A DNA stretch of 64,000 nt from an uncultured Jannaschia sp. (lineage in GTDB: Bacteria; Pseudomonadota; Alphaproteobacteria; Rhodobacterales; Rhodobacteraceae): contig NZ_CANLTQ010000008.1 of assembly GCF_947494025.1 (NCBI RefSeq), positions 1 to 64,000 of the forward strand, in the 5' to 3' direction. Below, in pieces: positions 24,977 through 34,606 of this stretch. Each line of letters begins with the position of its first letter. The first letter of the stretch is position 1. A model generated the notes under the pieces. That model was not told where the DNA came from. It was given only the letters and a program-made list of their open reading frames with translations, and did not search any database. The translations under genes were made by a program, and so were the position numbers.

Positions 24977-25876
24977 TCACGCGACCGCGAGGCCCGCCGC
25001 CGCGCAAAGGCGCCGGATCTCCGCGTGGCCGGTCCGGGAATAGGCGGTCGGATCGGCACGGGCGGGGTCCTGCTCGGCCTCCACCACGATCCAGCCGTCG
25101 TAGCCCATCGCCGCCAGCCTTTCGGTCACGGCGGCGAAGTCGATCGTGCCTTCGGGGTCGCCGGGAACGGTGAAGGCGCCGGCAATTACCGCGTCGAGAA
25201 AGGACATCCCCTCGCTCCGCGCCCGCGCCACCACCGGGGCGCGCACGTCCTTGAAATGGACATGGCCCACGCGGCGCCCCCAGCGGTCCAGCACGGCGAG
25301 CGGGTCCGCGCCGCCGAACCGCAGATGGCCGGTGTCGTAGAGCAGATGCACCGCCTCGCCCGAGCCCTCCATCAGCCGGTCCACGTCGTCGCCGGACTCG
25401 ATCATGCTTCCCATGTGGTGGTGGTAGGCGAGCGGCACGCCCCGTTCCGCGCACCACGCCGCAACCTCGGTCAGTTTCGCGGCATAGGCCGCGATCTCCG
25501 CAGGCGAGAGTTGCGGGCGGTCGTTCACCGCCACGTCGCGGCGGCCCTGCACGGTGTTGGAGCATTCGGCATAGACGAGGCAGGGCGCGCCGAGGGCGGC
25601 GAACTGCTCGACCTGCGGACGGATCGCGGCGATCTCCTCCGCCGGTGTCCGGCGCAGGAGCCCGCCGGAGCACCAGCCCCCGCAAAGCGCGAGGCCGTGG
25701 CGGTCGAGCAGGCCGCGAAGCCCCTCGGTGTCCGACGGCATGCGCTGGCCGCGCTCCACCCCCGCGTAGCCGATGGCCGCCGCCTCGCGCAGCGCGTCCT
25801 CCATCGTGTAGGCCGCCGTGAGGTCGGGCAGGTCGTCGTTCTGCCACGCGATGGGGGAAATGCCGATACGGATCAC
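24977..25876 (-). CDS. iolE: Inosose dehydratase (scyllo-inosose dehydratase)
   Basis: The 299-residue TIM-barrel enzyme of the xylose-isomerase-like family carries IGISPIAWQNDDLPDL, YAGVERGQRMP, LAYHHHMGSMIES, LLYDTGHLRFGG and VGHVHFKDVR, all typical IolE stretches. It dehydrates 2-keto-myo-inositol to 3D-trihydroxycyclohexane-dione, the second catabolic step. The start is GTG at 25876, overlapping the iolD stop as GTGA, which implies coupled translation. Confidence 0.93.
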   Translation of the reverse strand: MIRIGISPIAWQNDDLPDLTAAYTMEDALREAAAIGYAGVERGQRMPSDTEGLRGLLDRHGLALCGGWCSGGLLRRTPAEEIAAIRPQVEQFAALGAPCLVYAECSNTVQGRRDVAVNDRPQLSPAEIAAYAAKLTEVAAWCAERGVPLAYHHHMGSMIESGDDVDRLMEGSGEAVHLLYDTGHLRFGGADPLAVLDRWGRRVGHVHFKDVRAPVVARARSEGMSFLDAVIAGAFTVPGDPEGTIDFAAVTERLAAMGYDGWIVVEAEQDPARADPTAYSRTGHAEIRRLCAAAGLAVA

Positions 25877-27705
25877 GCTCCGGGCCCCCGCACCAGCGAC
25901 CGGCCGGCCAGCGCCGTCTCGTAGGCCTCGCGGGCCGCACGCACTTCGGCGCGGCGGGACACCTCGGGCACGCCCACGTCCCACCACGCGCCGCCCGCCC
26001 CGGTGCCGGGTCCGGGATCGGTATCGATCACGATGACCGACGGCACGTCGCGGCCCCGCGCCGCCCCGAGAAGCGTTTCCAGCTCGTCGATGCCGCCCGC
26101 ATGCGCGGCATGCGCGCCCATCGCGGCGGCATGGGCCGCGAAGTCGATGGCGGGCGGCGCGGCCACGCGCGAATCCGCGTAAAGGTTGTTGAACGGCGCG
26201 CCCCCGGTCGCCGCCTGCAGGCGGTTGATGCAGCCGTAGCCGCGATTGTCGGTCAGCACGACCGTGAACGGCACGCGCAGCATCGCCGCGGTGGCGAGCT
26301 CGGAATTGGCCATCATGTAGCTGCCGTCGCCCACGAAGCAGACCACGTCGCGCTCGGGCGCGGCCATCTTGAGGCCGAGCGCGCCCGCGATCTCGTAGCC
26401 CATGCAGGAATAGCCGTATTCCATGTGATAGCCCCCCGCCGAGGGTCGCCAGAGGGTATGGAGCGCGCCGGGCATGGAGCCCGCGGCGCAGATCGCCACC
26501 GTCCGTTCGGTGGCCTGCCGCTGCACCGCCCCGATCACCTGCGCGTCGGTGGGCAGGGCGTTGCCCGCGGGCGCGGCCATTACCGCATCGGCCCGGGCGA
26601 GCCAGTCGGCCTTCCGGTCGTCCGGCGCGCCCGCCGCGCGGTGATCGCCCAGAGCCTCGCTCAGCGCCGAGAGTCCTTCGCGCGCATCGGCCATCAGCGG
26701 CGTCGCGCCGTGCTTCGCCGCGTCGTAGGCCGCGACATTGAGCGAAAGGAGCCGCTGATCCCCCATGAGCCTCCGGGAGCCGGTGGTGAAGTCCTGCAAC
26801 CGCGTGCCCACGCCCAGAAGCAGGTCCGCCTCCGCCACGGCCGCGTTGGCCGCGTCGGTGCCGGTCACGCCCACGGCGCCGAGATTCGCGGGATGGTCCC
26901 AGGGAAGCGCCGACTTGCCGGCCTGCGTCTCGACCACGGGGATCGCGTGGTCCGACGCGAAGGCCGCAAGCGCGCCCTCGGCGCCGGAATAAAGCACCCC
27001 GCCGCCCGCCACGATCACCGGACGGCGCGCGTCGCGGATCGCCCCGGCCGCCGCCTCCAGCTCGCGCAGGTCGGGGCGCGGGCGGCGGATGTGCCAGACG
27101 CGCGGCGCGAAGAACGCCTCGGGCCAGCTGAACGCCTCGGCCTGCGCGTCCTGGCAGAAAGCCAGCGTGACGGGGCCGCAGCGGGCGGGGTCGGTCATCG
27201 TGTCCATCGCCCGCGGCAGCGCGGTCAGAAGCTGCTCGGGCCGCGCGATGCGGTCGAAATACCGCGACACGGGGCGCAGCGCGTCGTTGGCGCTGATCGT
27301 GCCGTCGTCCCAATCCTCGACCTGCTGGAGCACCGGATCGGGGGCGCGGCTCGCGAACACGTCGCCGGGGATCAGGAGCAGCGGCAAACGGTTCACATGC
27401 GCCGTCGCCGCCGCGGTCACGAGGTTTGTCGCGCCGGGCCCGATGGAGGTCGTCACCGCCATGGCCCGGCGGCGGCGCATCGCCTTGCCATAGGCGATGG
27501 CGGCATGGGCCATGGTCTGCTCGTTCTGGCCGCGCCAGGTCGGCAGGACGTCCTGGACGCCGTGCATCGCCTCGCCCAGGCCGGCCACGTTGCCATGCCC
27601 GAAGATCGCCCAGATCCCGGCGAGGAAGGGCGTGCCCTCCTCCGTCATCTGCACCGACAGCCAGCGCATCATCGCCTGCGCCGCGGTCAACCGGATCGTG
27701 CTCAT
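25873..27705 (-). CDS. iolD: 3D-(3,5/4)-trihydroxycyclohexane-1,2-dione acylhydrolase (ThDP-dependent)
   Basis: The 610-residue enzyme is a thiamine-diphosphate protein of the acetolactate-synthase fold. The N-terminal domain has FGHGNVAGLGEAM and TSIGPGATNLVTAAATAHVN. The cofactor-binding motif reads VGDGSYMMANSELATAAML and continues to TDNRGYGCINRLQ. It hydrolyses the ring of trihydroxycyclohexane-dione to 5-deoxy-glucuronate, the third step of inositol catabolism. The ATG at 27705 overlaps the iolC stop. Length and motifs are normal for IolD. Confidence 0.95.
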   Translation of the reverse strand: MSTIRLTAAQAMMRWLSVQMTEEGTPFLAGIWAIFGHGNVAGLGEAMHGVQDVLPTWRGQNEQTMAHAAIAYGKAMRRRRAMAVTTSIGPGATNLVTAAATAHVNRLPLLLIPGDVFASRAPDPVLQQVEDWDDGTISANDALRPVSRYFDRIARPEQLLTALPRAMDTMTDPARCGPVTLAFCQDAQAEAFSWPEAFFAPRVWHIRRPRPDLRELEAAAGAIRDARRPVIVAGGGVLYSGAEGALAAFASDHAIPVVETQAGKSALPWDHPANLGAVGVTGTDAANAAVAEADLLLGVGTRLQDFTTGSRRLMGDQRLLSLNVAAYDAAKHGATPLMADAREGLSALSEALGDHRAAGAPDDRKADWLARADAVMAAPAGNALPTDAQVIGAVQRQATERTVAICAAGSMPGALHTLWRPSAGGYHMEYGYSCMGYEIAGALGLKMAAPERDVVCFVGDGSYMMANSELATAAMLRVPFTVVLTDNRGYGCINRLQAATGGAPFNNLYADSRVAAPPAIDFAAHAAAMGAHAAHAGGIDELETLLGAARGRDVPSVIVIDTDPGPGTGAGGAWWDVGVPEVSRRAEVRAAREAYETALAGRSLVRGPGA

Positions 27706-29615
27706 GCGGCGTCCTTTTCGTTCCGTCGCGCCCCGTCCCAGGCGCGGCACAGGGTGTCGTAGCGTTCGGCCATTCCGGCCACCGCCGCGTCGTCGCCGAC
27801 CTGCCCCGCGAGCCAGCCGCGCGCCGCCTCCGCGAAGATCGTCCGGCCCACCGCGAAGCCCTTCACGAGCGGCACCCGCGCCGCCTCGCCCAATCCTTCG
27901 ACGAGGCGATCCATCGGCGCGTCGAGCCCGAGGACCACGATGCCGCGGGTATGGGGATCGTTCGTCTCGATCGCGGCGACGCAGGCGTCCCAGGCGGCGC
28001 GCGACGGCTGCGTCTCGAGCTTCCACCAGTCGGGAAAGATCCCGGCCCCGTAGACGCGGGCGATGACCCGCGCGGTCGTGTCGTCGCCCACGGGGCCGAG
28101 TTTCGACGAGATGACCTCCAGCAGGAATTCCAGCCCGTTGCGGCGCGACGCGGTCCAGAGTCGGCCCACGGTGGCGAGCTGGTCCCGCCAGGTGGCGTCG
28201 TCGTCGTCGGGATGGGCGAAGACCAGACATTTCACGACCTGATGGCGCGGCCATTCGCCGAGGCCCCCGCAATCGGGACCGAGCTGGCCTTCCAGCGCGA
28301 GCGGGCGGGAGCCCGGAAGCTCCGCCGGCCGCCCGACCCACAGGCCGGTGCCCGACGCGGCGTGCAGCGCGTCGCGGCCCAGCCGGTCGTCGCAAAGGAT
28401 GCCGTGGCCGGGCCGCCCCTCCGCCACCCGCGTCGTGGCCTCGAGGCACAGCCGCTTGAACGCCCCGATCCGCTCCGGCGTCGCGCCCGGCATCTCCTCG
28501 AACTGCGCGCGGTGGTCGAAGGCGAAGACCCGCATCGCGGACCAGTCGCCGCCCGTCCGCGTGTGCCGCGTGGTGGCCCAGTGGACCTGCTCCAGCGCGC
28601 CGTCGTTGCGAAGGTCGGGTCGGACCACGCCGCGGTCCAGAAAGAAGCGCAGCTCCGCCCAGGTCGGATAGGCGGGCGTGCAGCCGTGGCGGCTCACCGC
28701 GAAGGCGCCGCAGGCATTGGCCCAGGTCAGCGCGGTCGCCCAGTCCTCCTCGCCGAGCCAGCCGCGCAGAAGGCCCGACATGAACCCGTCGCCCGCGCCC
28801 AGCACGTTGAACACCTCGATCGGGAAACCTTCGCCCGCGATCCCGGCCTCCCAGCCCTCGACGGCACCGGCGAAGGCCACCGCGCCCTTCGCCCCGCGCT
28901 TGCAGACCAGCACCGCCTCCGTCAGCGCGCGCACGCGGCGGAGCGCGTCCAGCGTGTCGGTCGTGCCGCCAGCGATATGGAACTCCTCCTCCGTGCCCAC
29001 GATCAGGTCGAACAGCGGCAGCGTGGATTGCAGCTTTTCCGTCACGGCCTCCGACGCCACGAAGCGGCTTTCCCCCTCGCCATGCCCGGCCATGCCCCAG
29101 AGGTTCGGACGGTAGTCGATGTCGAGCGCGGTGCGCGCGCCGTTCCCGCGCGCGAGGCGCAGCGCCTTCAGCGTCGCCGCCTCCACCTTGGGATGCGACA
29201 GATGCGTGCCCGTCGCGCAGACGCAGCGCGCCTCGCCCACGAGATCCGCGTCGATGTCGGCCTCCGTCAGGCCCATGTCGGCGCAGCGTTCGCGGTAGAA
29301 GATGAGGGGGAAGCTTTCCGCGTCGCGGATGCCGAGGAGGACCAGCGCGGTGAGCCGGTCGGGGTCGGTCTTGACCCCGCGCACATCCACGCCCTCGCGC
29401 GCGAGCTGCTCGCGGATGAAGCGGCCCATATGCTCGTCGCCGACCCCGGTGATCACCGCCGAGCGCAGGCCCAGCCGCGCCGTGCCGCAGGCGATGTTGG
29501 TGGGCGAGCCGCCGATATACTTGTCGAAGGACCCCATGTCCTCCAGCCGCCCGCCGACCTGCGCGCCGTAGAGATCGACCGAGGAGCGGCCGATGGTAAG
29601 CAGGTCGAGCGTCAT
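27702..29615 (-). CDS. iolC: Bifunctional 5-dehydro-2-deoxygluconokinase / DUF2090 aldolase-type fusion
   Basis: This 637-residue fusion has an N-terminal PfkB kinase (residues 1-~325) with [20 protein letters not shown] and the catalytic [19 protein letters not shown]-terminal DUF2090 domain (~340-630) includes [26 protein letters not shown] and [20 protein letters not shown]. The kinase phosphorylates 2-deoxy-5-keto-gluconate. Fused DUF2090 domains are annotated as the following aldolase (IolJ-like), giving malonate semialdehyde and DHAP. If so, two steps are in one polypeptide. The start overlaps the transporter ATPase stop, joining uptake and catabolism in one transcript. Confidence 0.93.
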   Translation of the reverse strand: MTLDLLTIGRSSVDLYGAQVGGRLEDMGSFDKYIGGSPTNIACGTARLGLRSAVITGVGDEHMGRFIREQLAREGVDVRGVKTDPDRLTALVLLGIRDAESFPLIFYRERCADMGLTEADIDADLVGEARCVCATGTHLSHPKVEAATLKALRLARGNGARTALDIDYRPNLWGMAGHGEGESRFVASEAVTEKLQSTLPLFDLIVGTEEEFHIAGGTTDTLDALRRVRALTEAVLVCKRGAKGAVAFAGAVEGWEAGIAGEGFPIEVFNVLGAGDGFMSGLLRGWLGEEDWATALTWANACGAFAVSRHGCTPAYPTWAELRFFLDRGVVRPDLRNDGALEQVHWATTRHTRTGGDWSAMRVFAFDHRAQFEEMPGATPERIGAFKRLCLEATTRVAEGRPGHGILCDDRLGRDALHAASGTGLWVGRPAELPGSRPLALEGQLGPDCGGLGEWPRHQVVKCLVFAHPDDDDATWRDQLATVGRLWTASRRNGLEFLLEVISSKLGPVGDDTTARVIARVYGAGIFPDWWKLETQPSRAAWDACVAAIETNDPHTRGIVVLGLDAPMDRLVEGLGEAARVPLVKGFAVGRTIFAEAARGWLAGQVGDDAAVAGMAERYDTLCRAWDGARRNEKDAA

Positions 29616-30430
29616 ACCGTACCTCCGAGCGAACCTTCGAGCTGGGCCATCTCCTGCCCGCCGGCCATCATGTCCTGCAAGGCTTCCGGCGTGATCTCGC
29701 CGCGTTTCGCGGTGCCCAGCGTCCGGCCGCGGTTCAGGACCGTGAAGCGGTCGCCCACGGCAAGCGCGTGACGGACGTTGTGACTGATGAAGACGACGCC
29801 GATGCCCTGCTTGCGCACCTTGTCGATGGTGGCGAGCACGTTGGAGGTCTGCCGCACGCCGAGCGCGGAGGTCGGCTCGTCGAGGATCAGGACCTTGGCG
29901 CCGAAATGGACCGCGCGGGCGATGGCCACGGTCTGCCGCTCGCCGCCCGACAGCGTGCCCACGGCCTGATCGGGCGCGCGGAGCGCGATGCCCATCTCGC
30001 GCATCCGCTCCATCGTCACCGCGTTCATGCGATCCACGTCCATCCGCTTGAACGGTCCGCGTCCCACGGTCGGCTCGCGTCCCATGAAGAAGTTGCGCGT
30101 CACCGACATGAGCGGGATCATGGCGAGGTCCTGGAACACCGTCGCGATTCCCGCCTCCATGGCGTCGCGGGGGCTGTTGAAGGACATCGGCCGCCCCTCG
30201 AACAGGATCTCGCCCCGCGTGGGCCGGTGGACGCCCGACATGGTCTTGATGAAGGTCGACTTGCCCGCGCCGTTGTCGCCCAGAAGGCAGTGGCACTCGC
30301 CCGGATGCACGTCGAAGCTGACGCCGGCCAGCGCGATGATGTTGCCGAAATGCTTCTCGATGTCCTTCATCTCGACGATGGGCGCGCCCGCGGGCGCGTC
30401 GCCGTGGTGGAAGGCCGTGTCCCCGTTCAT
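29612..30430 (-). CDS. iatA: Inositol-type sugar ABC importer ATPase
   Basis: This is a 272-residue single-nucleotide-binding-domain ATPase of the sugar (CUT2) class. It has Walker [18 protein letters not shown], the Q-loop [13 protein letters not shown], the signature [15 protein letters not shown], Walker [13 protein letters not shown] and the switch ISHNVRHAL. Half-length CUT2 ATPases like this occur in fructose and inositol importers of alphaproteobacteria. It overlaps iolC downstream and the permease gene upstream, so inositol is the likely substrate. The symbol follows the Caulobacter inositol transporter and rests on context. Confidence 0.85.
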   Translation of the reverse strand: MNGDTAFHHGDAPAGAPIVEMKDIEKHFGNIIALAGVSFDVHPGECHCLLGDNGAGKSTFIKTMSGVHRPTRGEILFEGRPMSFNSPRDAMEAGIATVFQDLAMIPLMSVTRNFFMGREPTVGRGPFKRMDVDRMNAVTMERMREMGIALRAPDQAVGTLSGGERQTVAIARAVHFGAKVLILDEPTSALGVRQTSNVLATIDKVRKQGIGVVFISHNVRHALAVGDRFTVLNRGRTLGTAKRGEITPEALQDMMAGGQEMAQLEGSLGGTV

Positions 30431-31542
30431 CACCGCTCCCCCGTGACGCGCTTGCGGATGGCGTTGTTGAACAGCACCGCGATCAGGAGCATTCCGCCCA
30501 GAAAGACCTGGAACCAGTCCTGGTCGAAGCTCGTGTAGCCCAGCCCGATCACCACCATTCCGAAGATGATCGCGCCGAAGAAGGCGCCCACGGCCGACCC
30601 GTAGCCCCCGGTCAGGAGGCAACCGCCGATCACCGCCGCGATGATCGCCTCGAACTCCTTCTGGAAGCCGCGCCGGGCGTCGGTCGATCCGGCGTCCATG
30701 ACCGTGATGATCGCGACCAGTGCCGCGCAGCAGGCGGTCAGCATGAAGAGGGCGATCTTCACCCGGCGCACCGGCACGCCGGAATTGGTCGCGGCCAGGG
30801 TGTCGCCGCCGGCGGCGAAGATCCAGTTGCCCGCAGGCGTGCGCAGCAGGAGCCAGGTCGCGACGGCGGCGAGGGCCACGAACCAGACGATCTCCACCGG
30901 CAGGCCGGGCACCTTGGGGGTGCCGTTGCCGAAGGTCTCGATCACGCCCCGGTCGGCCGCCCAGGCGAAGACCGGGCCGAAGGCGTCGCCGGAGAAGAAC
31001 GGCGCGAGCGGATCGCCCTCCGTCGCGTCGCGCACGCCGCGCAGCTGCGTGGAGCCGCCGGTCACGGCCTTCAGCCCGACCAGCGACAGCCCCCGCAGGA
31101 TGAACAGAAAGGCCAGCGTCACGATAAAGGACGGCAGGCCCGAGCGGATCACGATGGTGCCGTTGACCGCGCCCACGGCGGCGGCGAACAGGAACGTGAG
31201 CGGGATCGCGAGAAGGAGCGGCAGCCCGACCGCGACCGTCGCCGCCCCGAAGAACAGGCCCGCGAAGGCCACCATGGAGCCGATGGACAGGTCGAACTCG
31301 CCCCCCACCATCAGAAGCGCCGCCCCGATGGCCAGGATGCCGAGCTGCGCGGCGGGCGTCATGAAGTTGACGATGCCCGACAGGGTGAACATCGCCGGAT
31401 CGGCCGTGAGGACGAAGAAGACCGTGACGAGGATGACGCCCGCGATGGCGCCGAGCTCCGGCCGCTTCATCAGGCGCGCGCCGAAGCTTTCGGTCTTCAG
31501 CCGCTCGTCGGCCGCCGGATGCGTGGTCGTGTCCGTCGCCAT
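30430..31542 (-). CDS. iatP: Inositol-type sugar ABC importer permease
   Basis: The 370-residue CUT2 permease has about nine to ten membrane helices. Typical motifs are [40 protein letters not shown] and [20 protein letters not shown], ending [20 protein letters not shown] before the last helices. It is preceded by the binding-protein gene and a strong hairpin, and followed by the ATPase with an ATGA overlap. Substrate inferred as myo-inositol from the operon. Confidence 0.87.
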   Translation of the reverse strand: MATDTTTHPAADERLKTESFGARLMKRPELGAIAGVILVTVFFVLTADPAMFTLSGIVNFMTPAAQLGILAIGAALLMVGGEFDLSIGSMVAFAGLFFGAATVAVGLPLLLAIPLTFLFAAAVGAVNGTIVIRSGLPSFIVTLAFLFILRGLSLVGLKAVTGGSTQLRGVRDATEGDPLAPFFSGDAFGPVFAWAADRGVIETFGNGTPKVPGLPVEIVWFVALAAVATWLLLRTPAGNWIFAAGGDTLAATNSGVPVRRVKIALFMLTACCAALVAIITVMDAGSTDARRGFQKEFEAIIAAVIGGCLLTGGYGSAVGAFFGAIIFGMVVIGLGYTSFDQDWFQVFLGGMLLIAVLFNNAIRKRVTGER

Positions 31543-31571
31543 GATCCCCTCCCCGGATCGGTTTCGAGGAC

Positions 31572-31601
31572 GGGGGACGGGGGGCGTGCCCCGCGTCCCC
31601 C
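31572..31601 (-). terminator. Intercistronic hairpin between ibpA and iatP
   Basis: Arms GGGGGACG (31572-31579) and CGTCCCCC (31594-31601) enclose a further GGGG-CGTG-CCCC stem. It lies 17 nt past the ibpA stop with no T-run and precedes the permease gene. Confidence 0.6.
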
Positions 31602-31618
31602 GCCGCGCGGGTTTCGCC

Positions 31619-32545
31619 TCAGCGGATACCCTGCGAGGACAGCTCGATCACCTGCTCGGCCTTGTCCTGGGTGACGAGGTTCGGACCCGAGGGCACGTTG
31701 CCGCCCGGCACGAGGCCGTATTCCGCGTTGAGCGCGAGGAACACGACCGGCAGGTAGCCCTGCAGGAACTGCTGCTGGTCGATGCCGAAGGCGGCGTCGC
31801 CGTCCACGACCGATTGCAGGAAGCCCGCCGACAGGTCGAACGTGGCCACGTGGATGTCGCCCGTCCGGCCCACGGCCTCGACCGCGGCGACGGCCGGTTC
31901 GCCCACGAGCGAGGCGCCGAGGCCCATCACCGTGTCGATGTCGGGGTTGGATTCCAGCGCGGCGCGGATGCGCGCCTCGACCTCGGCGGGGTCGTTGGAG
32001 GTGGGCACGACCTCGACCGTGCCGCCGAAGCCGGCCGCGAAGCCCTCGCAGCGCTGGTCGAGCGCGACGTTGCCCACTTCCTGGTTGACGCAGATCGCGT
32101 TGGATCCGCCCATCGCGGCAAGCTCCTGCCCGGCGGCCTCGCCGGCGTCGTATTCGTCCTGCCCGACATGCAGGAGCGCGCCCAGCTCGGCCGAAACGTC
32201 GGAGCCGGAATTCATCGAGATCACGGGAATGCCCGCCTGCACGGCGCGCTCGATCGACGGGCCGAGGGCGTCGGCGTCGGGGATCGAGACCACGAGGCCG
32301 TCGGGCTCCTGGTTCACGGCCGCGTCGATGAGCTGGCTCATGGCGACCATGTCGAAGGTCTCGGGCGAACGGTACTCGACATTGGCGCCGGTATCCGCGG
32401 CGGCCTGGTCGACGCCGTTCTTGACGACGGACCAGAACGGGTCGTTGGCCTGGCCGTGCACGATGACCTGGATGTCCTGCGCCAGCGCGGGCGCGGCAAG
32501 GCCGATGACCGCCGCGGCGGTGGCAGTGCGAAGCAGAATTGTCAT
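31619..32545 (-). CDS. ibpA: Inositol-type sugar ABC importer binding protein
   Basis: The 308-residue periplasmic protein (signal peptide cut after ALAQ, residue 23) has the ribose/inositol-binding fold (Peripla_BP_4). Examples are VIVHGQANDPFWSVVKNGVD, DGLVVSIPDADALGPSIERA, AGIPVISMNSGSD and DAAFGIDQQQFLQGYLPVVF. It delivers ligand to the permease encoded next. An RpiR-type operator (GGAA-N6-TTCC) lies 60 nt upstream of its start. Ligand inferred as myo-inositol from the linked iol genes. Confidence 0.88.
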   Translation of the reverse strand: MTILLRTATAAAVIGLAAPALAQDIQVIVHGQANDPFWSVVKNGVDQAAADTGANVEYRSPETFDMVAMSQLIDAAVNQEPDGLVVSIPDADALGPSIERAVQAGIPVISMNSGSDVSAELGALLHVGQDEYDAGEAAGQELAAMGGSNAICVNQEVGNVALDQRCEGFAAGFGGTVEVVPTSNDPAEVEARIRAALESNPDIDTVMGLGASLVGEPAVAAVEAVGRTGDIHVATFDLSAGFLQSVVDGDAAFGIDQQQFLQGYLPVVFLALNAEYGLVPGGNVPSGPNLVTQDKAEQVIELSSQGIR

Positions 32546-32605
32546 GTGTTCCTCCCAGAACGGGGCGCCCCCCGGCGCCCGATATTCTTGTCCGCCCCAA
32601 TAAAT

Positions 32606-32619
32606 GGAACGTATATTCC
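32606..32619 (-). promoter_or_regulatory. IolR-type operator upstream of ibpA
   Basis: GGAACGTATATTCC matches the GGAA-N6-TTCC pattern described for RpiR-type IolR in rhizobia. It sits in the 99-nt gap between the regulator gene and ibpA, in an AT-rich promoter-like stretch. Confidence 0.75.
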
Positions 32620-32644
32620 GTTTTCCGTTCTTCGGGGCCTTGTG

Positions 32645-33487
32645 TCAAGTCTCCGTGCGGAGCGCGCCCGCCGCCACGCAGAGCGCGGTACTCAGCGCGA
32701 TGGCGGCCGTGGGCGCGCGAAAGCCCGCCACCTCGTCCTCGCGGGCCACCAGAAGCGCGCGGGCCACCTCCGCGAGCGGCCCGCTCTCGTCGTCGGTCAG
32801 GCCGTGGACCACGATCCCCGCCGCGTCGGCCTCGCGCGCGAAGCCCAGCGTTTCCTGCGAGAAGGGCGCGAAGGTGACGGCGAAGACGATGTCCCCCGGA
32901 CGCAGCGCGGCCTGTGTCGCGATCAGCCCCGCCGCCGGCCGCACCTGCGTCTCCACCCCCATCTTGTCGAGCAGATAGGCCATGTTCGCGACGATCGCGA
33001 AGGCCCGCCGCGCGCCCACGAGATGCACCACCCGCGCCGCCGCCATGTCGGAGGCGATCCGGTCGGCGGCGCTGCTGGTGACGGTGTTCCGCAGCCGCAG
33101 TAGCGACTTGTGCCCCGATTCCGCGAAATCCGCGATCAGGCGGTCGACGCCCGGCGCGGCGTCGGGCGACGCCCCCTCGCGCAGGTTGGCGAAGCGCACC
33201 GAATAGTCGGGACGGAACTCGCTGTAGCGTTCGCGGAACAGCGCCTGCATCTCCGAATAGCCCGAAAATCCGAGCCCCTGGCAGAAGCGGATGTAGACGG
33301 AGGGCGCGACCTCCGCCGCGCGGGCCATGTCCGCCACCGTGGAAACCGCGAGGAGATGGAGATGGCGCCGCGTGAACGTCGCGCATTGACGCAAACGCTT
33401 CGGCAGGCCCGGCGCGACCGCGTCGATCCGCTCGATCAGCTCGGTGACCGTGACCGGACCCGGCGGGCCCGCGCTCTCGTCCGTCAT
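32645..33487 (-). CDS. iolR: MurR/RpiR-family regulator of inositol genes
   Basis: The 280-residue protein has an N-terminal RpiR helix-turn-helix (about 20-90: LPKRLRQCATF, STVADMARAAEVAPSVYIRF). The C-terminal SIS sugar-phosphate-binding domain shows VHLVGARRAFAIVANMAYLL and GDIVFAVTFAPFSQETLGFA. RpiR-type IolR proteins repress iol genes until an inositol-derived phosphate binds the SIS domain. It is divergent from iolG, with one GGAA-N6-TTCC site in the shared region and another ahead of ibpA. The symbol is assigned from this context. Confidence 0.88.
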   Translation of the reverse strand: MTDESAGPPGPVTVTELIERIDAVAPGLPKRLRQCATFTRRHLHLLAVSTVADMARAAEVAPSVYIRFCQGLGFSGYSEMQALFRERYSEFRPDYSVRFANLREGASPDAAPGVDRLIADFAESGHKSLLRLRNTVTSSAADRIASDMAAARVVHLVGARRAFAIVANMAYLLDKMGVETQVRPAAGLIATQAALRPGDIVFAVTFAPFSQETLGFAREADAAGIVVHGLTDDESGPLAEVARALLVAREDEVAGFRAPTAAIALSTALCVAAGALRTET

Positions 33488-33526
33488 CGCGACCTCGCTC
33501 GTTGACAGCAGGCGGGGATCCCGCCA

Positions 33527-33549
33527 TTCCATAATGGAACATTCATTCC
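33527..33549. promoter_or_regulatory. IolR-type operator in the iolR-iolG divergent region
   Basis: GGAACATTCATTCC (33536-33549) is a GGAA-N6-TTCC site. It overlaps TTCCATAATGGAA (33527-33539), an overlapping inverted half-site arrangement. Position 50-75 nt from both starts suits control of iolR and iolG. Confidence 0.75.
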
Positions 33550-33602
33550 GAAATGGCGAGGCGTTCCATACCGTCGCGGAACGTCCGGGAGGGAAACGCG
33601 AC

Positions 33603-34604
33603 ATGAAGACAGCCCTGTTCGGTGCCGGGCGGATCGGCAAGGTCCACGCCGCCTCGGTCCAGGCCGACCCGCGTTCGGAGCTGGTCGCCGTCGCCGACGT
33701 GGTGCCCGCGGCGGCCGACGCGCTCGCGCAGGCCTTCGGCATCGCGGCGCGTGCGGCGGACGAGATCCTGGCCGATCCATCCGTGGACGCGATCCTCGTC
33801 GCCTCCTCCACCGACACCCATGCCGACCTGATCGAGGCCGCGCTCGGGGCGGGCAAGGCGGTGTTCTGCGAAAAGCCGATCGACCTCGACCTCGCCCGCG
33901 CGCTCGATGTCCGCCGCGTCGCCCTCGCGCAGGAGCGGCCGGTGATGATGGGCTTCAACCGCCGCTTCGACCCGAACTTCGCCGCGCTGAAGGCGGCGCT
34001 CGACGCGGGCGAGATCGGACGGGGCGAGCTTCTTTCCGTCACCTCCTTCGACCCCGCCCCGCCGCCGGTCGAGTACATCAAGGTCTCCGGCGGGCTTTTC
34101 CGCGACATGACGATCCACGACTTCGACATGTGCGCCTTTCTGTTCGGCATGCCCGCGACGGTGATGGCGCATGGCGCGAACCTCGTGGACCCGGCCATCG
34201 GCGCGGCGGGCGACATCGACACCGGAATCGTCGTCCTGTCCTATGCGGACGGGCGCATGGCCACGATCCGCAATTCCCGCCGCGCCCCCTACGGCTACGA
34301 CCAGAGGGTGGAGGTGCTGGGCTCGAAAGGGCTGCTCGGCGCGGAGAACGAGCGCGAGACGACCCTGTCGAAGGCGACGGCGGCGGGCGTCGTTTCGGCC
34401 AAGCCGGTCCACTTCTTCCTCGAGCGCTACATGCGCGCCTACGCGATCGAATGGGCGGCCTTCGTGGACGCGGTGCGGGACGGCAAGCCGGTCCCCGCGA
34501 CGGTGCAGGACGGGGTGAACGCGCTGGCCCTGGCGGAGGCGGCGAACCGCTCGCTGTCCGAGGGCCGGCCGGTCGCCCTCACGCCCGACATGACGGGGAT
34601 CTGA
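33603..34604 (+). CDS. iolG: myo-Inositol 2-dehydrogenase (Gfo/Idh/MocA family)
   Basis: The 333-residue enzyme has the NAD-binding start TALFGAGRIGKVHAASVQAD and the family motif VFCEKPIDLD with the catalytic lysine. MGFNRRFDPNFAALK, GLFRDMTIHDFDMCAFLFG and NSRRAPYGYDQRVEVLGSKG follow as in IolG. It oxidises myo-inositol to 2-keto-myo-inositol, the first catabolic step. ATG at 33603 follows GGGAGGG; an upstream in-frame extension to 33444 overlaps the operator and is rejected. It is transcribed away from the other iol genes together with an isomerase-like gene. Confidence 0.92.
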   Translation: MKTALFGAGRIGKVHAASVQADPRSELVAVADVVPAAADALAQAFGIAARAADEILADPSVDAILVASSTDTHADLIEAALGAGKAVFCEKPIDLDLARALDVRRVALAQERPVMMGFNRRFDPNFAALKAALDAGEIGRGELLSVTSFDPAPPPVEYIKVSGGLFRDMTIHDFDMCAFLFGMPATVMAHGANLVDPAIGAAGDIDTGIVVLSYADGRMATIRNSRRAPYGYDQRVEVLGSKGLLGAENERETTLSKATAAGVVSAKPVHFFLERYMRAYAIEWAAFVDAVRDGKPVPATVQDGVNALALAEAANRSLSEGRPVALTPDMTGI

Positions 34605-34606
34605 AC

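Noticed and set aside
33444..33602. N-terminal extension of iolG
   Set aside because: The frame is open but runs across the IolR operator and the iolR start. The NAD-binding motif begins right after ATG 33603, which has a good ribosome-binding site.
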